From Liolophura sinensis (lineage: Eukaryota > Mollusca > Polyplacophora > Chitonida > Chitonidae): DNA of 64,000 nucleotides. Below, piece after piece: positions 1-12,733 of the stretch. The notes under the pieces were generated by a model that saw only the letters and a list, made by a program, of their open reading frames with translations, ran no database searches and was not told the DNA's origin. Within the stretch, counting starts at the first letter, position 1. Each line of letters begins with the position of its first letter. A program made the position numbers and the translations under genes. The stretch spans positions 27,661,732 to 27,725,731 of the forward strand of contig NC_088304.1 in the NCBI RefSeq assembly GCF_032854445.1, read 5' to 3'.

Positions 1-3000
1 TAAGTGCAGTGGTTGGAGACATCTTATTTTGTCTTCATTATAATGAAACGGTATCCGAAAGCATTAAATAAGTATATAGACAGGCTGGACTTGAGCCTCG
101 TGGGTTGTTTTTTCCTGATTTGTAAATTGCATCGTTTGAATTTCTTTTCTGACTGTATAGATGACGGATGAGGCCTCTTGAACCGTCATCTGTTACATTC
201 ACATTGTTGCAGTAATAGGCCGGCCCATGGCTGATTATTACGTGTCGACGGGTTGACTGGAGAGCCCTTATGCTTTGTACTGCCTCCAAAAAGCACAACT
301 CAAATTGGTGTTCCCCAAGGCAATGACCTATTGAGTAAATGTCAATGTTGAAATTGGACACAAACCGGGCATAACTTTTTTTGATGGGGCGTTGTTGACA
401 GGGGTTTGTGACAGACGTATCCCTTTAGTCCGCGAAACAGAGGTAATTAGACCAGGGCTAATTAACACCCTAATTAACCCGTCGTCTGCCTGCTGTATAT
501 TCGTCACAGCTCAGGCCATACGCAGACACCCCGCGGGACACTTTGACACCACGAGATAACCTTTTTAATTAAATGATCATTGACTTGCAGTGAAATTAAT
601 GTCAATTGAAAAACGTCCGTAGTCGTTTTGGGCAACGTGGAGCATACGTATACTTAAATATACCATATATAGTATGAACAACTGAAATGAAATCAGTTTG
701 AAAGAAGTGTTACGTGTATAATGATTTGATGTTCCAGGTGATAATTACTTAAGTAAACAAGGCATTTGTATGCCGAAAGTAAATCAGTGCCACGTGAATA
801 ATATTAATGTAGGATAATTGGCCTACAGATTAAAAAAAACCTTGCTCGTGCTTTCTGCTTTGTAGAGCTAAGCTCTAAGGCAATAATAGGTGGAACTCTT
901 ACGGGGCGAATATGGCGAAAACAAACGGAGATTAACCTTTGTTTATTATGTGGCACAAAACAATAATGTACATCTGTATTGTATTCATCCAGTGTTACAT
1001 TTGTTAACGCCTAGATTCTGTCCCTGTAGGAAAAATACGATCCGAAGACGTTGATATTGTGTTTTTGTTTGTTCCATTTCGCGATCAACAGGAATGCGGA
1101 TGTTGGAATTATGAATTGAACAGCGAACTCTTGTGTCAGTTAAAGATAGCGTATGTCTGTTATAGTTAAGTTGTACAGATGGGGAATCTAAACAAGTTCT
1201 ACCTGCCAGTTTGTTTTTTACCACCCGATGCGCACAGAAATGTTTCAGAAAATGCCATATTGAAAGATTGCTTTTTTTCCAGTGGCACGCGAAATCAAGT
1301 GATTTACAAGGCTTCTTATGTAAACTGAGACCAGTTCGAGTCACTTAGCTATTTGTTTCTGTATGTCTTTCTTGACACGCTCTTCTGTTCCCCTTGCCCA
1401 GTTGTAAGGTTGAACACATCCGTCTTTCCTTTTTGCTTTAAATAAAGACGTAGATGACAAAGCTTGCCTTCTTGGCTCTCTGACAATGCCTACCGCCTTG
1501 GTGGCTTCTAGTCACAAACACAGTGGCCCAGAGATGGCCTCCGCTCAGCGCTAATGTAGATCTATAACCCATCCGTTGTCCAATACACACTAATAATTTG
1601 ATAATTCTGCCTCGTAAGGATGGGAGCCAATCTTTATCCCTCATCAAACTGTCTGTTTGTGTGTCCATCTCAGGCCTTTGAGGCTTAATACTCATTAAAC
1701 GCTGATCGTCTATCATGGCCCCAAGAACCTGTTTGTATGGAAATGCGATCAGGGCTAGTTTCTTGTTGATTTTTAGGGCTTTCTCACAGCGCACCAAATT
1801 CATTCCACGTTTTAACAAAGTCCGTGAGATGTGAAAGACTATTGCACGCAAAATTACATGTTCCCACACATTTTTTCCTACGATAGTATACGTATGTGTT
1901 TCCAGTTATTCCCAAGAATATCCCTACCCAGCAGTGAACAATGAATGTTGTTTTGCCAAGAGTGTAGTAGGTAACGACTTACAGATGTCCGCGGTTACGT
2001 AATAAAATAACCTAACGTTCAATTTCTGTATTCTTGAAAGTTTTGTCACAGTGTCACGCTGAACACTCAATTAGCATGATTCTGCAAGTCTTGTGAAACT
2101 GGTGCCAACGTTTTAATGATAATAAGGCTGATTATTTCTTGTCGAGCTTTGGCTGTTCGTATAAAAATTACAACGTTCAAGGAAAATTTATAACTCTGGG
2201 CTTTCGTCCAGATTAGGCTATAGGTTAGTTGTCAATACAGAATGGTAGTGTACATGACTGTTAATAAGTGTGGCAATTAACATATTATCAGACACTATTA
2301 GCCTGATCACAAATCCATTAAATATAGCCCCTTGTCATTTCTTGATGTAAGAATTGCCACGGCGTTTTGTTTTGCTTCAGATCGGATTTGTTTGCTAATG
2401 TTTCAGAAAAGGTGTTATATCTAGGATATTTTTCATTCTGTTTATAAATTCTGAAAAGGAAACACCCTGTATGCACTCAAAATGTTCAGAGCAGAACAAC
2501 TGTAATAATCAAATTTCGAACATATTCGATTCTTCAGCTTCCTGTGTACATATAGGATTAAACACCCTGTATTGTGATTGGCGTTTTTGAAAGATGGGAA
2601 TATTTGCACCACCATAAGGTTTCGCCGTCGGGGCTGACCGACATTTCTTCGTCAAGATGGCTCTTCCTCAGCAAATGTGCTCCCCAGGGTGTAGTTATTG
2701 TGGCCAGGTCACCCCGGCCAGCCCCTGGGGCACATGAGGCCCACATACAACAGCTGAGGGTGTTGCCAAATGTCAGGATCTGCCTTCAATAGGCCAAGGC
2801 CAATAAACTGGTTCTGAGAGGAATTTGACCGCCAACACTAAGGCAGGTGCCACCCAACTCGGTATGTAATCACATCGGACTTCACAGATAACCCCGTTCC
2901 TCAATATCCTTAAACACCCAAGATCAAACAGTTCCCCAAAAAAGTAACAAATCTTCCCCGAAAGAGTTCGGACAGTAACTCTCTGCCAATTTTTTTAAAC

Positions 3001-6000
3001 ATGCCAGTTTGCTTTGTAACGACGATGGCGTCTTACAAAGAAAACCGAGAAGTTTGTCTCTGTGATGTTGTCGATGGTTTATCTTTTGGCAGTCATCGTT
3101 ATAGTGTTAGAGTCTGGAAGAATGCTGACCTTTCAAAGGATGCATCGTTAGATCCTTGTGGGGTTTTGCGCCGTTTGGAATAAGCAGGCGTGATAAACAA
3201 ATTCGAGTATCCTTTTCACCGTATACTGAAAGCAACCCCTCTTCATCGCCATTTTGCAATTAGTATATATATATAGCTGGAAAAGTCGATAGATCATCTC
3301 ATTTTTCGATTAATTGAAATTGCTCTTCGGGTTTTGGTAAATTTAAAATTATCGTGCATGGCACATCGAACAAGACCAGTCATGTTTTCTTGGAAACAAG
3401 ATCCTCAATTAACAGGGGATTAAAGATCAGTTTTCAGTGTTCAATAACCAGATGACATAATCCCATACCCGTATTGAATATCTCACCAATACGATCACTG
3501 TCGAATTATTGGTTTTCAGTCAAGATCCATTTTCAATCACTGGATTACGTAACACTCGTGTTTGACAGGTGCTGGATATGCCAGGCGTTACCAACTCTAC
3601 CACAAAACCTACAGGTTTCGCCAAACTAAAACCCAGCTTTCGCAGTCTAATGTATGTTGGAGGGCGGTTGACTTCCACTAATATCGTGCGCTTTTCTGTA
3701 CTTCAAAAGTGGGAATGTTCGTCAGTAACTTACCAAAGATCGGTGGTTTACCTCGATCACACTGGTTTCTTCCAGCCTTAAAACTGATGGCCATTGGCAT
3801 AAGAGAAATATTCTCGAATATGGCGATAAACAAAATCCAGATAAATGTCATGCCCCACCATGTATCGAAACAACATGTTTGCAACCTGTAGTATGGTTCC
3901 TTGGGTTATGTAAGCCTTTAATCCTCGACCATCTACGACCCTTTGTTTCCAATTCTCAATTTCTGTTAAGGTTTAACGTTTTGCGGACTTTGTTTTGGGA
4001 AAAACTATAAAAATGGCAACTTTTCAGAAAGATGCGGTTTTCGGAAAACGACTGAAGCTAAAATACTTATGATACGTCAAATAAATTTGTTGTTTATAGA
4101 TCTAGCATTACCTTAAATAGCACAAAGTTGAACCGTATCTGCAAGACTTTTGTACATGGATTATATAAAGACGGACCAAGTCGTCACTAAGGTGTAGGTA
4201 GAACCAATCCAAACAAAACTGTATATGACAACCAAGTTCACCATCACATCCTATCTACTTCACTACCCTGACAATCCCGTGACTCGTCCCTGACCCAGTG
4301 TGGTTAAGCTCAATTCCTGTGGAATTTACAGCTGCTTCACCTTACTGGATGACACCACCTTACAACATGATGCTGCATGGTGTGCCTGGGTAATCTGTGG
4401 GTACCCAGTTTATCTATCGCACCGCACGAGTTTTACTCTGCCACTTATTCTTGAACGGCTGCATATTGTCCAGTACGTGATGTATTCTGCCATATGCCAG
4501 AACCGATGTACATCCCATGCGGTCGTTCATAATGCACTCTGCCCCAAGCTGTGCTTTGGAGCTTGCCACGTGGTTAATTACCCAATGTGTGTTGTTGTAT
4601 TAAAGTAACAAACTGAAACAATCGGTATGCATGTACTGTACCGTACACTATGCGCTGTATATCTCTCAAGCTATAGTACAAATTAATTTTCGGCTTTGGA
4701 CATCTTGGTATATACTGGTCAGAAAATCTAGTCTTGACTATATAGGTACGCTGTTGATGTCACAACTATGTCCTCACAATGCAGGCGACACCGTTGGGGT
4801 GATAGAACGATTTGTGCTCTAGTCAGACGTCACGTGTGTTGCCCTCAATCGCCACTAATGTGTCGCTGACATTTAGAATGGTAACAGAAAAATAAGGAGT
4901 CTGTTTTGTGGGCGATATCGTCGTGCTTGAGGTTGTCCTGTCTATGCCGTGGGGCTGCAGTTAAGCGGCAATAAAACAAAGGCCACAAACCACCGGTCGT
5001 ATCTACTACAGAAGGTATTCGTGATCCCAGATGACTTCATACAGATAACTGCTATCTCTCTCTCTCCGTTATCGCTCTCTTTGTACATAATATTGTTAAC
5101 AGTTCAGGTGGATATCTGTGTGAACTAAGAGCAAGTTCACTGTGCAGCTTATATGAGCTATACTATGATTTCCCTCAACAAAACTTTATAGTTAAATTCA
5201 TATTTGCTTTCTCTGCTTGGAGCGAAAGTTGTTAAATGGGACAATCTCAGAGGACAATCTCGGGTCCCCTTGGTTATAGCAGATAACAGAACGTCTTGCA
5301 TTTCTCTGTTCTCGCCATGATTGCGACTCGTGTTATAACGGTTCTGCATACGGCAGCTTGTGCATATCTTTCAGATAGGGGCCCCTCACTGCGCTGCGCA
5401 CGCAGTCGTCTGGGGAATAGAGCCTCCGAGTCGTTAACAGCTCGCAATAAAACTGCTATCGCTCAATGTTTGGGAGAGAGAGACGAAGAGATGCATAGCC
5501 AGGAGCAGCTGTTTTAAACAACCTTAGTAGTTACCGCGCACCCAACTGCCTTATGGATAGAAAAGTTATGCGTTTGAAAGAAAATGACAAGAATTGGTGT
5601 TGTGAACTTGGGTTTCTTAGAAAACGGAGGCAGGTACAAGATACCATATGCCAATTCCGCAGTTTGTTCTCCACAAACGAGCTTGATTTAAACCCGGCTA
5701 AACACACAACCCGGTGATAAGAGGAAAGGAGCAAGGTGTTGGGAGCTAGCACGTTCTCTCTCCCCTGTCATCGCGAATTATACTCAGCACGTCTGCGATC
5801 TTTCATATTTGTCATGAGAAATGAGTTTCGGATAGGGATCTGCAGCTTTACGTGTTACCTGTATCTCTGGCACTGCCGGTTTACGACGACAAGACCTCCC
5901 AAACTCCTCTTCGCTTTTCAAATCAAACATGGAAGTTTATCTCGTTGTAAAGTTATCGCATATATCGCGTGTCTAGTATATCAGGGAGATATGGTTGCCA

Positions 6001-6742
6001 GTTTTCAAACGCCTTCCCTCCGTCTCGTATATATCTTTTTCACCTCTCATGAACCAAGCAATGGCAACACGGTAAAATGGCTAATTTATTGCTGCAAAAC
6101 CAACAACCAGTTTCTATACATTTGCAATAGACGACCTTTGAAGGGTACAAACATAGCACGGTCTAAAAAGATAATGAGATTCACTTGTAAATCAAACATC
6201 GAAACAACGTATTTTATTTTTTAAGTCAGTCAGCGTATAACGTTTTCTATTTGGTATATAGACCAAACATTAAAAAAAACTTTATCATTCTTACTGTATA
6301 ACCGCCAAGGAACGTCAACACATGCACGATAATGATGAACATAACTTTCCACAGCATTCAGCTGATTTTATTTATATACCAGAGCTTTGGGGAAAAGTGA
6401 ACCATTCAATCAAATTCTCTGTGACGTCATCGAATGTTTAGTAAATTCATCAGGGTACCCGACAATATTGAAGTGTCGTGTGGAAATTGTCTGTTATTTG
6501 GCACTGACACATTTTTCTGTGTCCTCATACTTCATGTTCATTTAGGTTAATATACTGTGGATCGTTCAACTAATATACTTATATGCATACTAATGTTGCA
6601 CATTCTTACATACAAAATATCAAAATCTCCAAAGAAAACAAGTAAGCAATTCTTCCAGATATATTTCTTAAATTTTATTTCATTTTAAAACAATTTTATC
6701 TGCGTTCCGAATGTTTATGATCAGGTCGTTCTTATTGTGTAG
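1..6742. other. 5' flank or intron upstream of the copy-1 lectin exon
   Basis: No coding exon is supported. The lectin exon opens in phase 1, so a start/signal-peptide exon could be here, but no ATG-led hydrophobic segment ending at a good phase-1 donor was found. 1-1697 has no visible counterpart after the gap. 5041-5100 is TC-rich, and 5386-5405 holds the near-palindromic GC-rich motif reused in the copy-2 triplication. Confidence 0.5.
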
Positions 6743-7015
6743 GTCTAGAAGGAGAATGCGAGGTAGACGTCTGCGACGTCAACGATCCCGGCTTCCTGTG
6801 CGACACCGGAAGTGTCATCATGATCCACACTGTGATGTGTCGAACAAGGGGACGTAATTGCGACATGGTGGCCTATCGGGAGGTGACGCGTCTGTGCTCC
6901 GGACGACAGTACTGTCTCAGCGCCGATATGTGGCTGATATCAGGAAAATACTGTGAGCGGAATGACAGGCGGGCCTTTCTGTCAATAGCCATTGTCAGCT
7001 ACATGTGTGTCTCAG
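6743..7015 (+). CDS. Copy-1 lectin-like exon
   Basis: Exon of 273 bases with acceptor TTGTGTAG and donor GTAAGG, phase 1-1. The splice sites and the reading frame are intact. It appears identical in sequence to 18728-19000. Confidence 0.7.
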
Positions 7016-7184
7016 GTAAGGGTTTAAAAATAATTCTTGATGTAGTGACGTTAAGAGTTCAATAACATCTATTTCTTTTTGTAAGGCGATAAAGATACAA
7101 AATGTTTGAAAAAAAAAGCTTTCTCACGACTATTATTCTTTGTCTTTTACCAATACAATTTAACACACCCATTGAATATTTCTA

Positions 7185-7460
7185 CACACTGAAACATGTT
7201 TACTATAATAAACAGAAAACATTTACAACGTAATCATATCACATGTTCATTAATTTGTACATACTTATCGCTTTTTTACACTTAATATAAACAAATGCTT
7301 ACAGGACTTTTCTGTGTACCAAAAATATTCATCGCATTACTGTGTAATACCGTGTTTACTACAATAAACACTTCTCTTTAGGTACTAACCACAGTTTTTT
7401 TTATGAATAAACATTAAGACGTGTTTATAAAATGTAACAGAGATGTGTTTAAACACTAAA
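7185..7460. other. Cluster of TGTTTAC/TAAACA motifs in the lectin-CUB intron
   Basis: Repeated ATGTTTACTATAATAAACAG, GTGTTTACTACAATAAACAC, AATAAACATTAAG, GTGTTTATAAAA and TGTGTTTAAACACTAAACAC, several of them forming inverted repeats. The core fits the forkhead consensus. It is repeated in copy 2 at about 19170-19445. No function is demonstrated. Confidence 0.4.
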
Positions 7461-8929
7461 CACATATATTTAGTGTATAGAGATCAAAATGGGTTGAATG
7501 CAACTAAATACTTAACTTATCCCAAACAAGCAATGACCGTGTGGATAGAGCATGCGCCCCAAATGGTCGGTGTCAGGCTATTTTATTTCTGTATTGAGTG
7601 TCCTGTCTGGTGTCATTGGCATGGCGTCCGCAGATATGTGGGTGTTGAGAGTACCCATGGACAAGGCAACACCGAGATTATGTTGAAGGCAATGTTAAAA
7701 ACCTGGGAAAACAAACAAAGCTAAAATACAACATTAAGGAGAAAACATTCTACGTGGAGTCCATTTGAAGCACTACTGGTACTCGAGGTTTTATCTCACA
7801 AGTCTGCCCACTTCACCTCGGCTTATTTCCCCAACCATCATAAATATTTAGCACTGGCTGGCTGTCATTTTGATTGGATAGTAGTTCTTGGGAGACGCTG
7901 GGATATCTGGGTACTCACTTGTACGCCCACTGAGATAAATACTGGCAGGGACATTATCTTGTATAGCTTGATATTTAACACTGCCCACGAAACAAGGCCC
8001 CTGTATTGCTGCAAGAGTGTGTTTATTCCATCAAACTCGGCCTATGTTTAGGCATAGATAAGGCTGGTTGAGCTTTATGGACTCCTCAGCTTAGAATTGT
8101 TTATAAGGTTGCTGTCTGTGGGAAGGTAGTAAAGCCTTGGACAGGGTAAACCACCCATGGCTTCAGATGTTATCATCAGTTTTACTCAATTTTGCGTAAG
8201 ATGGGTTAAGCGCTGTGAACGATCGCAGATATGGCTAGGTGGGTAATTTATCAACAGGAAATCTGCGTGCAGCAGGTTGCACTGTGCTGGGATACGCATT
8301 GAACTTTTGCCAGATGAGCTATATGGTTTTCTCTAAAAAAAAACCCTTATGCTCAAACTTTAGCTCGCCAATGATTCCTACTTTTGTAACAGCGGGTGGA
8401 ATTGTTAAACTGTGATGCCAGAGCAATGTGATGTAATGCTCGGCGGAGATGAAACGAGGCGACGTAGTAATGACAGATTACTGAGGGAACGCCTGGTGTG
8501 CTTACAGGGTTGGCATGGTAAACTGATGCCAATTACACTAAATAAATCTTTGGTAAAGGAAATGTTAAATACGACAGGGCATTTGGACTACCAGTCTCTT
8601 TGATGAGAGATCTCTGGTTCATTTCGTGCCGAGTTACATCTACATATACGAATGATGGGGTATTAGGACGTTAGACCAACTGTGATGAAAACATTCGGCT
8701 CGCTTCTTCTGCAAAATTAGCAAGCTCTCCCATGAAATTAATAAGGCTAATATAATAACTCAATCAAACAAGCCATGAGGAAAATTTTCGGCCATTATTC
8801 AATAATGGAATAATGAAATAACATGGTCCAGCAACCACAAATTCTCGGCTGGGGTCATTCGCTGAATTAATCAATAAGGAAATAAAATCACCATTTACAC
8901 ATTTTACGTCTCTACTATTGAAAAATACA

Positions 8930-9080
8930 GAAAGCGACAACGTGAAGAGTAAAACCTGAGCAGCGACGACAGTGTGACAATGGTCGCGCTTAGCCGGCCA
9001 AATACGGCCTCTTATCAATGTGCCTAAGATGTAGAGTTTCATTATAACGGATCGTGTAAATACTTAAATATAGCAACTTA
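8930..9080. repeat. Dispersed intronic repeat, unit a
   Basis: A block with AATACGGCCTCTTATCAATG and TTCATTATAACGGATCGTGT, then ACTTAAATATAGCAA. It resembles 12988-13150 (AATACGGCCTCTTGTCAATT, TTATTATAACGGTTCGTGCC, GCTTAAATATA). Copy-2 equivalents lie near 20917-21065 and 24980-25142. I do not recognise the family. Confidence 0.6.
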
Positions 9081-9319
9081 TACATCCCTTAACACCATGG
9101 ATTTCCGTGACTACATTGGTCAGGGTACGTGACTAGAAGTGGCGGATTCTTCAGGGAATTGATTGGTGCCCTTTACAATAGGTATTGCCTCTTGTATAAA
9201 AGTCAAGTTCAAAACTCCAAACGGATAAGTATCAATGTATGTATGCTTGAAGTTTTACGTCGAACTTAGCAATTTTTTAGTCATAAGAAAAGGAGTCATT
9301 AGGTGTGTGTACATAACTA

Positions 9320-9551
9320 TAGGGTGAGTCCACGTCTCCAAAGTGCTGCCGCCACTGCAGTGTCATGCCGAAGACACCAGGCAAGACACCCCACTCGGTC
9401 ACATTACTCGACCCAATCAGTCTGGTTCCCATGCTCTAAAGTCACTGTACCGATCGCGAAGTGAGGCAGCAAAAGTATTATTTTAAGTCTTAATGATTGT
9501 TATGGTTGATCATTGGTCTCCAGGCTTCTGGGCCCACGCTCTAACCAAATT
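9320..9551 (-). mobile_element. SINE (family 2), copy 1
   Basis: On the reverse strand it has GCTGCCTCACTTCGCG, TTTAGAGCATGGGAACCAGA, AATGTGACCGAGTGGGGTGT, CTTCGGCATGACACTGCAGT and GGCGGCAGCAC. The same central block is found at 27890-28121 and 36800-37345. It lies in the lectin-CUB intron. Confidence 0.78.
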
Positions 9552-9750
9552 AAGCAGTCCCTCAAATGCATAAGTAAACACGGTTTGTCATTGGCACCTG
9601 TGATCTCAACACTTAAAATGTATTGGTGAATAAAGAGATCTGGAGTTATAAATAAATAATCAGTCTCACACGATCATTATCATGGAATGGGAGGACAAGT
9701 TGCAACCCGTCAATATTCCAATCATACTTTTAACTCAATTTGTCAATCAG

Positions 9751-9917
9751 TCCTCTCCGGCCATACGTGGGAAGGCCTGACAGCAATCTGCCGATGGTCG
9801 TGGGTTTCCACCGGGTTCTGCCCGCATTCCACCCACCATAATGCTGGCCACCGTCGTATAAGTGAAATATTCTTCAGCACGCCGTAAAACACCAATCAAA
9901 TAAATAAATAAATAAAT
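9751..9917 (+). mobile_element. 5'-truncated tRNA-derived SINE (family 1), copy 1
   Basis: Contains the family 1 body (TCCTCTCCGGCCATACGTGG, then ATGGTCGTGGGTTTC, CCACCATAATGCTGGC and GTATAAGTGAAATATTCTT) and an AAATAAATAAATAAAT tail. The tRNA-like head is missing. It ends 27 bases before the CUB exon, almost against the 3' splice site. Confidence 0.85.
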
Positions 9918-9944
9918 CAGTCAGTCATTAATTTTCATTTGCAG

Positions 9945-10295
9945 CGCATGCCGTGGAATCGAACTGCAGTCAGCGTGGTTTCCGAGTATCACGTGATCAG
10001 AGGTATCTGTCCAGTCCAGGCTACCCCGCCTTGGTGACGGGTAACTCCATGTGTTCCTGGAAACTCTACCCGCCTCACGGTTATAAGGTAGACATATATG
10101 TCAGGGAATACCTGCACCGTGACGACACCGGTCAGCAATATCTCAGGATAAAAGAGTTGGCGAAAAACGGCCAAAGTCTTCAGCTTGACTCGACAGCAAA
10201 ACGTGAACTTACGTCAACGCTCAGCGGAGAGGTGGAGCTGTTACTCGTCACGGATGGCTCTACCAAAGGTCACAGAATGTGGGTGGAATACCGAT
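9945..10295 (+). CDS. Copy-1 CUB exon
   Basis: Exon of 351 bases, phase 1-1, splice sites intact, apparently identical to 21940-22290. Reading past the donor would add a Cys codon (TGT), but this is part of the GTAAGT splice site; splicing gives Tyr. Confidence 0.75.
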
Positions 10296-10439
10296 GTAAG
10301 TCACATATAAAACCTTGTGACCACTCCCACGAAGCAAATGTGTACGGTTTTGTGTACCCTTTTGTACGTATCTGTTTGTGTATCCCGCGTTGTAAACAAA
10401 CTACGTATTTCCGATTATTGACCCGGAACGCCCTTATTG

Positions 10440-10620
10440 GTTGATCATACGAATGTCTGTTTCGACGCACAGGTACACAATTTGGTATACATTAAATATG
10501 TAGGTACATGAAGATGATGTATGCAAGGTACACATTGATGTTATTGTACACATTTGTTGTAATTAATGTATGCTTGTGGTACACATCTTTTGTATTTTTT
10601 GTACACAGATGTTTTAAGAG
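10440..10620. repeat. Degenerate GGTACACA/TGTAC repeat after the copy-1 CUB exon
   Basis: Irregular recurrence of GGTACAC, GTACACA and TATGTA motifs over 180 bases. Also present in copy 2 (about 22435-22615). Confidence 0.5.
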
Positions 10621-11866
10621 ATCACTTTTACATCAACATTATAAATGAAATTACGAGTAACTATCACTTTTGGGTAAATGAAGTTGTTCAGTTATAGAGT
10701 CACCGGGGGACGAAATTTACGAGAATAATTAAGAAAACTTGATTAGCGAATTTCTGTGAAAATGGGCTCTATAGTTCCTTAATGATGTAGTTGAGTTAGG
10801 CTTAGCACAGACTTAAATCTAACTTTTGACTTTCTCTGCGCTGAAACTTAAGAAGTAGGGCGGAAAATGTCAAGATAGATGAAGTTTAGTACTAACGGTC
10901 GAGACTTTGCAATGTCCACAAACCAATTTTTGGCTAAAATCAAATTTTCTTAGACTTTTTTGGAGTAATAGTTGTGAACTGCTAAAACCTATAATGTCAA
11001 CATAAACATCTCATGAAGTCATAAACTTCGCATTATACTGGGGTGTTAAAATTAGACTACCAATATTGGACATGTGGAATCGTGACCTTGACCCGGCTCT
11101 CAGTTATCCTGGTATGCGTGTAACAATTCTGCCCTGTGTTCTGTCCTTATGGCAGAGTAAGTGAGATTTGATTGACATATCGACGATATTTCATGTACGC
11201 GGTGACTCATCTACCTTAATCTTCCTCACCAATCAACATTGCGATACCCAGAACTAATCGTAAAACAATAAAAATGCCACTCTGTCATAACATACAACAG
11301 TAGAAAACTCTTTAACTTTTGACCCTCGTTCGCCATGTTCATCCCACTGTATCACCGCACGGCTGCATGAGAATTGTTTTCAAATGTTGGGTCATCACAG
11401 ATACTGGTTATCTCCCCTTATCTAGTTCCGCGCTGCCAATCAATATTTAAGCTGTTTTGCGCAATTTCCCGGTCGTCGATACACACGTCTAGTGAGGCGA
11501 GATAACGGCACACAGTGGCGAGACACTGCCAGTTCAAGTGTATTTTACGAGAATAAGTCATTTTTCATTGAATTACGAATGAACTGAGTACTGGTCCGAA
11601 CAGGAAATATTTTCAGATCTGCTTACAGGAGTCGCGATAGTCAAGATGAGTCATTCGCTTCAGTATGTGACAGTTTAGCAGAAATGTGTGGGGAAATATT
11701 GTAAATGAAGGTTTTGTGCGAAAATGCATTGTCTGAAGATATGTCGGACTTGTTGTTAAAGCCAGTAGCATCGCGTGTAAACACAATGTTTAAACAAAAG
11801 GAAATGACATGCTCCTATTTTTTATATTGAAGTAAATGCTTGAATTTGTCTCCAATTTTTTTTCAG

Positions 11867-11962
11867 ACGTGCCGGAAGAATCTTTGGAACATCTCCGTCC
11901 TTTTCCAGTTCCAAATAAAACAGAGTGTGGCTCTGTTCTTCTTAATAAAACCAGTTTTCCAG
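11867..11962 (+). CDS. Copy-1 stalk 1 exon
   Basis: Exon of 96 bases, phase 1-1, acceptor TTTTTTTTCAG, donor GTAAAC. It is the counterpart of 23864-23959. The difference I see is ACGTGCC versus ATGTGCC at the start, which is synonymous after splicing. Confidence 0.65.
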
Positions 11963-12733
11963 GTAAACTCTATATTATGAAACTATAATACACGTATAAT
12001 CATGGCATTCCTCCCCCCCCCCCTTATATTTGTTTGATTTTATAATCTTTCTGATATTTGTACTAAACGAAAGGTTATCTATCGTGATTTGAGAACTTCC
12101 ATATTGTTATGTTGCTAATTTTAAATGTGAAAACAAACCGCCAAATAGTTATGAGTTTTTCTTTTTTTTTCTTTTTTAACAGATGTCTCGGTGGATCCGA
12201 TGTAAATTATTGTAGAGCAAAACATATATTCAGATAGTCTGTTAGGCTATATACTGTCTGTTGCTCAAGTTTTAATGCTTTCGTATTTGGCGTATATACT
12301 CAAAAAAGCTTGAAATGCGCATCAGTATAGATATATGGATTTGCTTGTTCTAACGTATAGATTGAATGCAGAATCACTGAGGATTTTGAAATCTTGTAGT
12401 TTATATTAAAGGTGAAAATTATGGCTGTTAACTGAACTGCTGTGTATTATCTTACGACATCAGCTCGGCCCTTTAAGTACATGATTTCAAACAGCAAAAA
12501 TTTCTGGTTTGCGTTTGGTCTCTTAAATTTGTTGACGTTTTTGCTTCTGCAGGCTTTATTTTCATCAATAATGGCAAATTATTATACTTTAACTATACTC
12601 TGTCCATTTTCCACCATGCATTTGTATGTGCTTTGTCGCCTAAAGTGTTGTATAATTTAACTCCTAATTGTCTCATTTGTCGCCCAGTGGTATCGTTGTT
12701 TCATGGTGTGTGATCATTGTGTATTTTTCACAG

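Larger units (their letters stand above)
7016..9944 (+). other. Lectin-CUB intron, copy 1 (2.9 kb)
   Basis: Bounded by GTAAGG and TTTGCAG. It holds the TGTTTAC cluster (7185-7460), a dispersed repeat (8930-9080), a family 2 SINE (reverse) and a family 1 SINE (forward). The copy-2 equivalent is 19001-21939. Confidence 0.75.

Noticed and set aside
1438-1869. 143-residue reverse-strand open frame
   Set aside because: No ATG start, no recognisable domain and no splice-supported context. Its copy-2 version is cut by the gap, so it cannot be tested.
5736-6224. 162-residue open frame upstream of the copy-1 lectin exon, considered as the signal-peptide exon
   Set aside because: No in-frame phase-1 donor follows its hydrophobic parts and the composition is not coding-like.
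10293-10298. CUB domain ending YRC with a third Cys
   Set aside because: The TGT codon includes the GT of the splice donor GTAAGT; splicing makes it Tyr (A) or Leu (B).
12183-12202. A 19-base micro-exon (ATGTCTCGGTGGATCCGAT) between good acceptor and donor sites, in both copies
   Set aside because: Its length breaks the frame and neither copy's next exon restores it. Gene B shows no sign of an equivalent.
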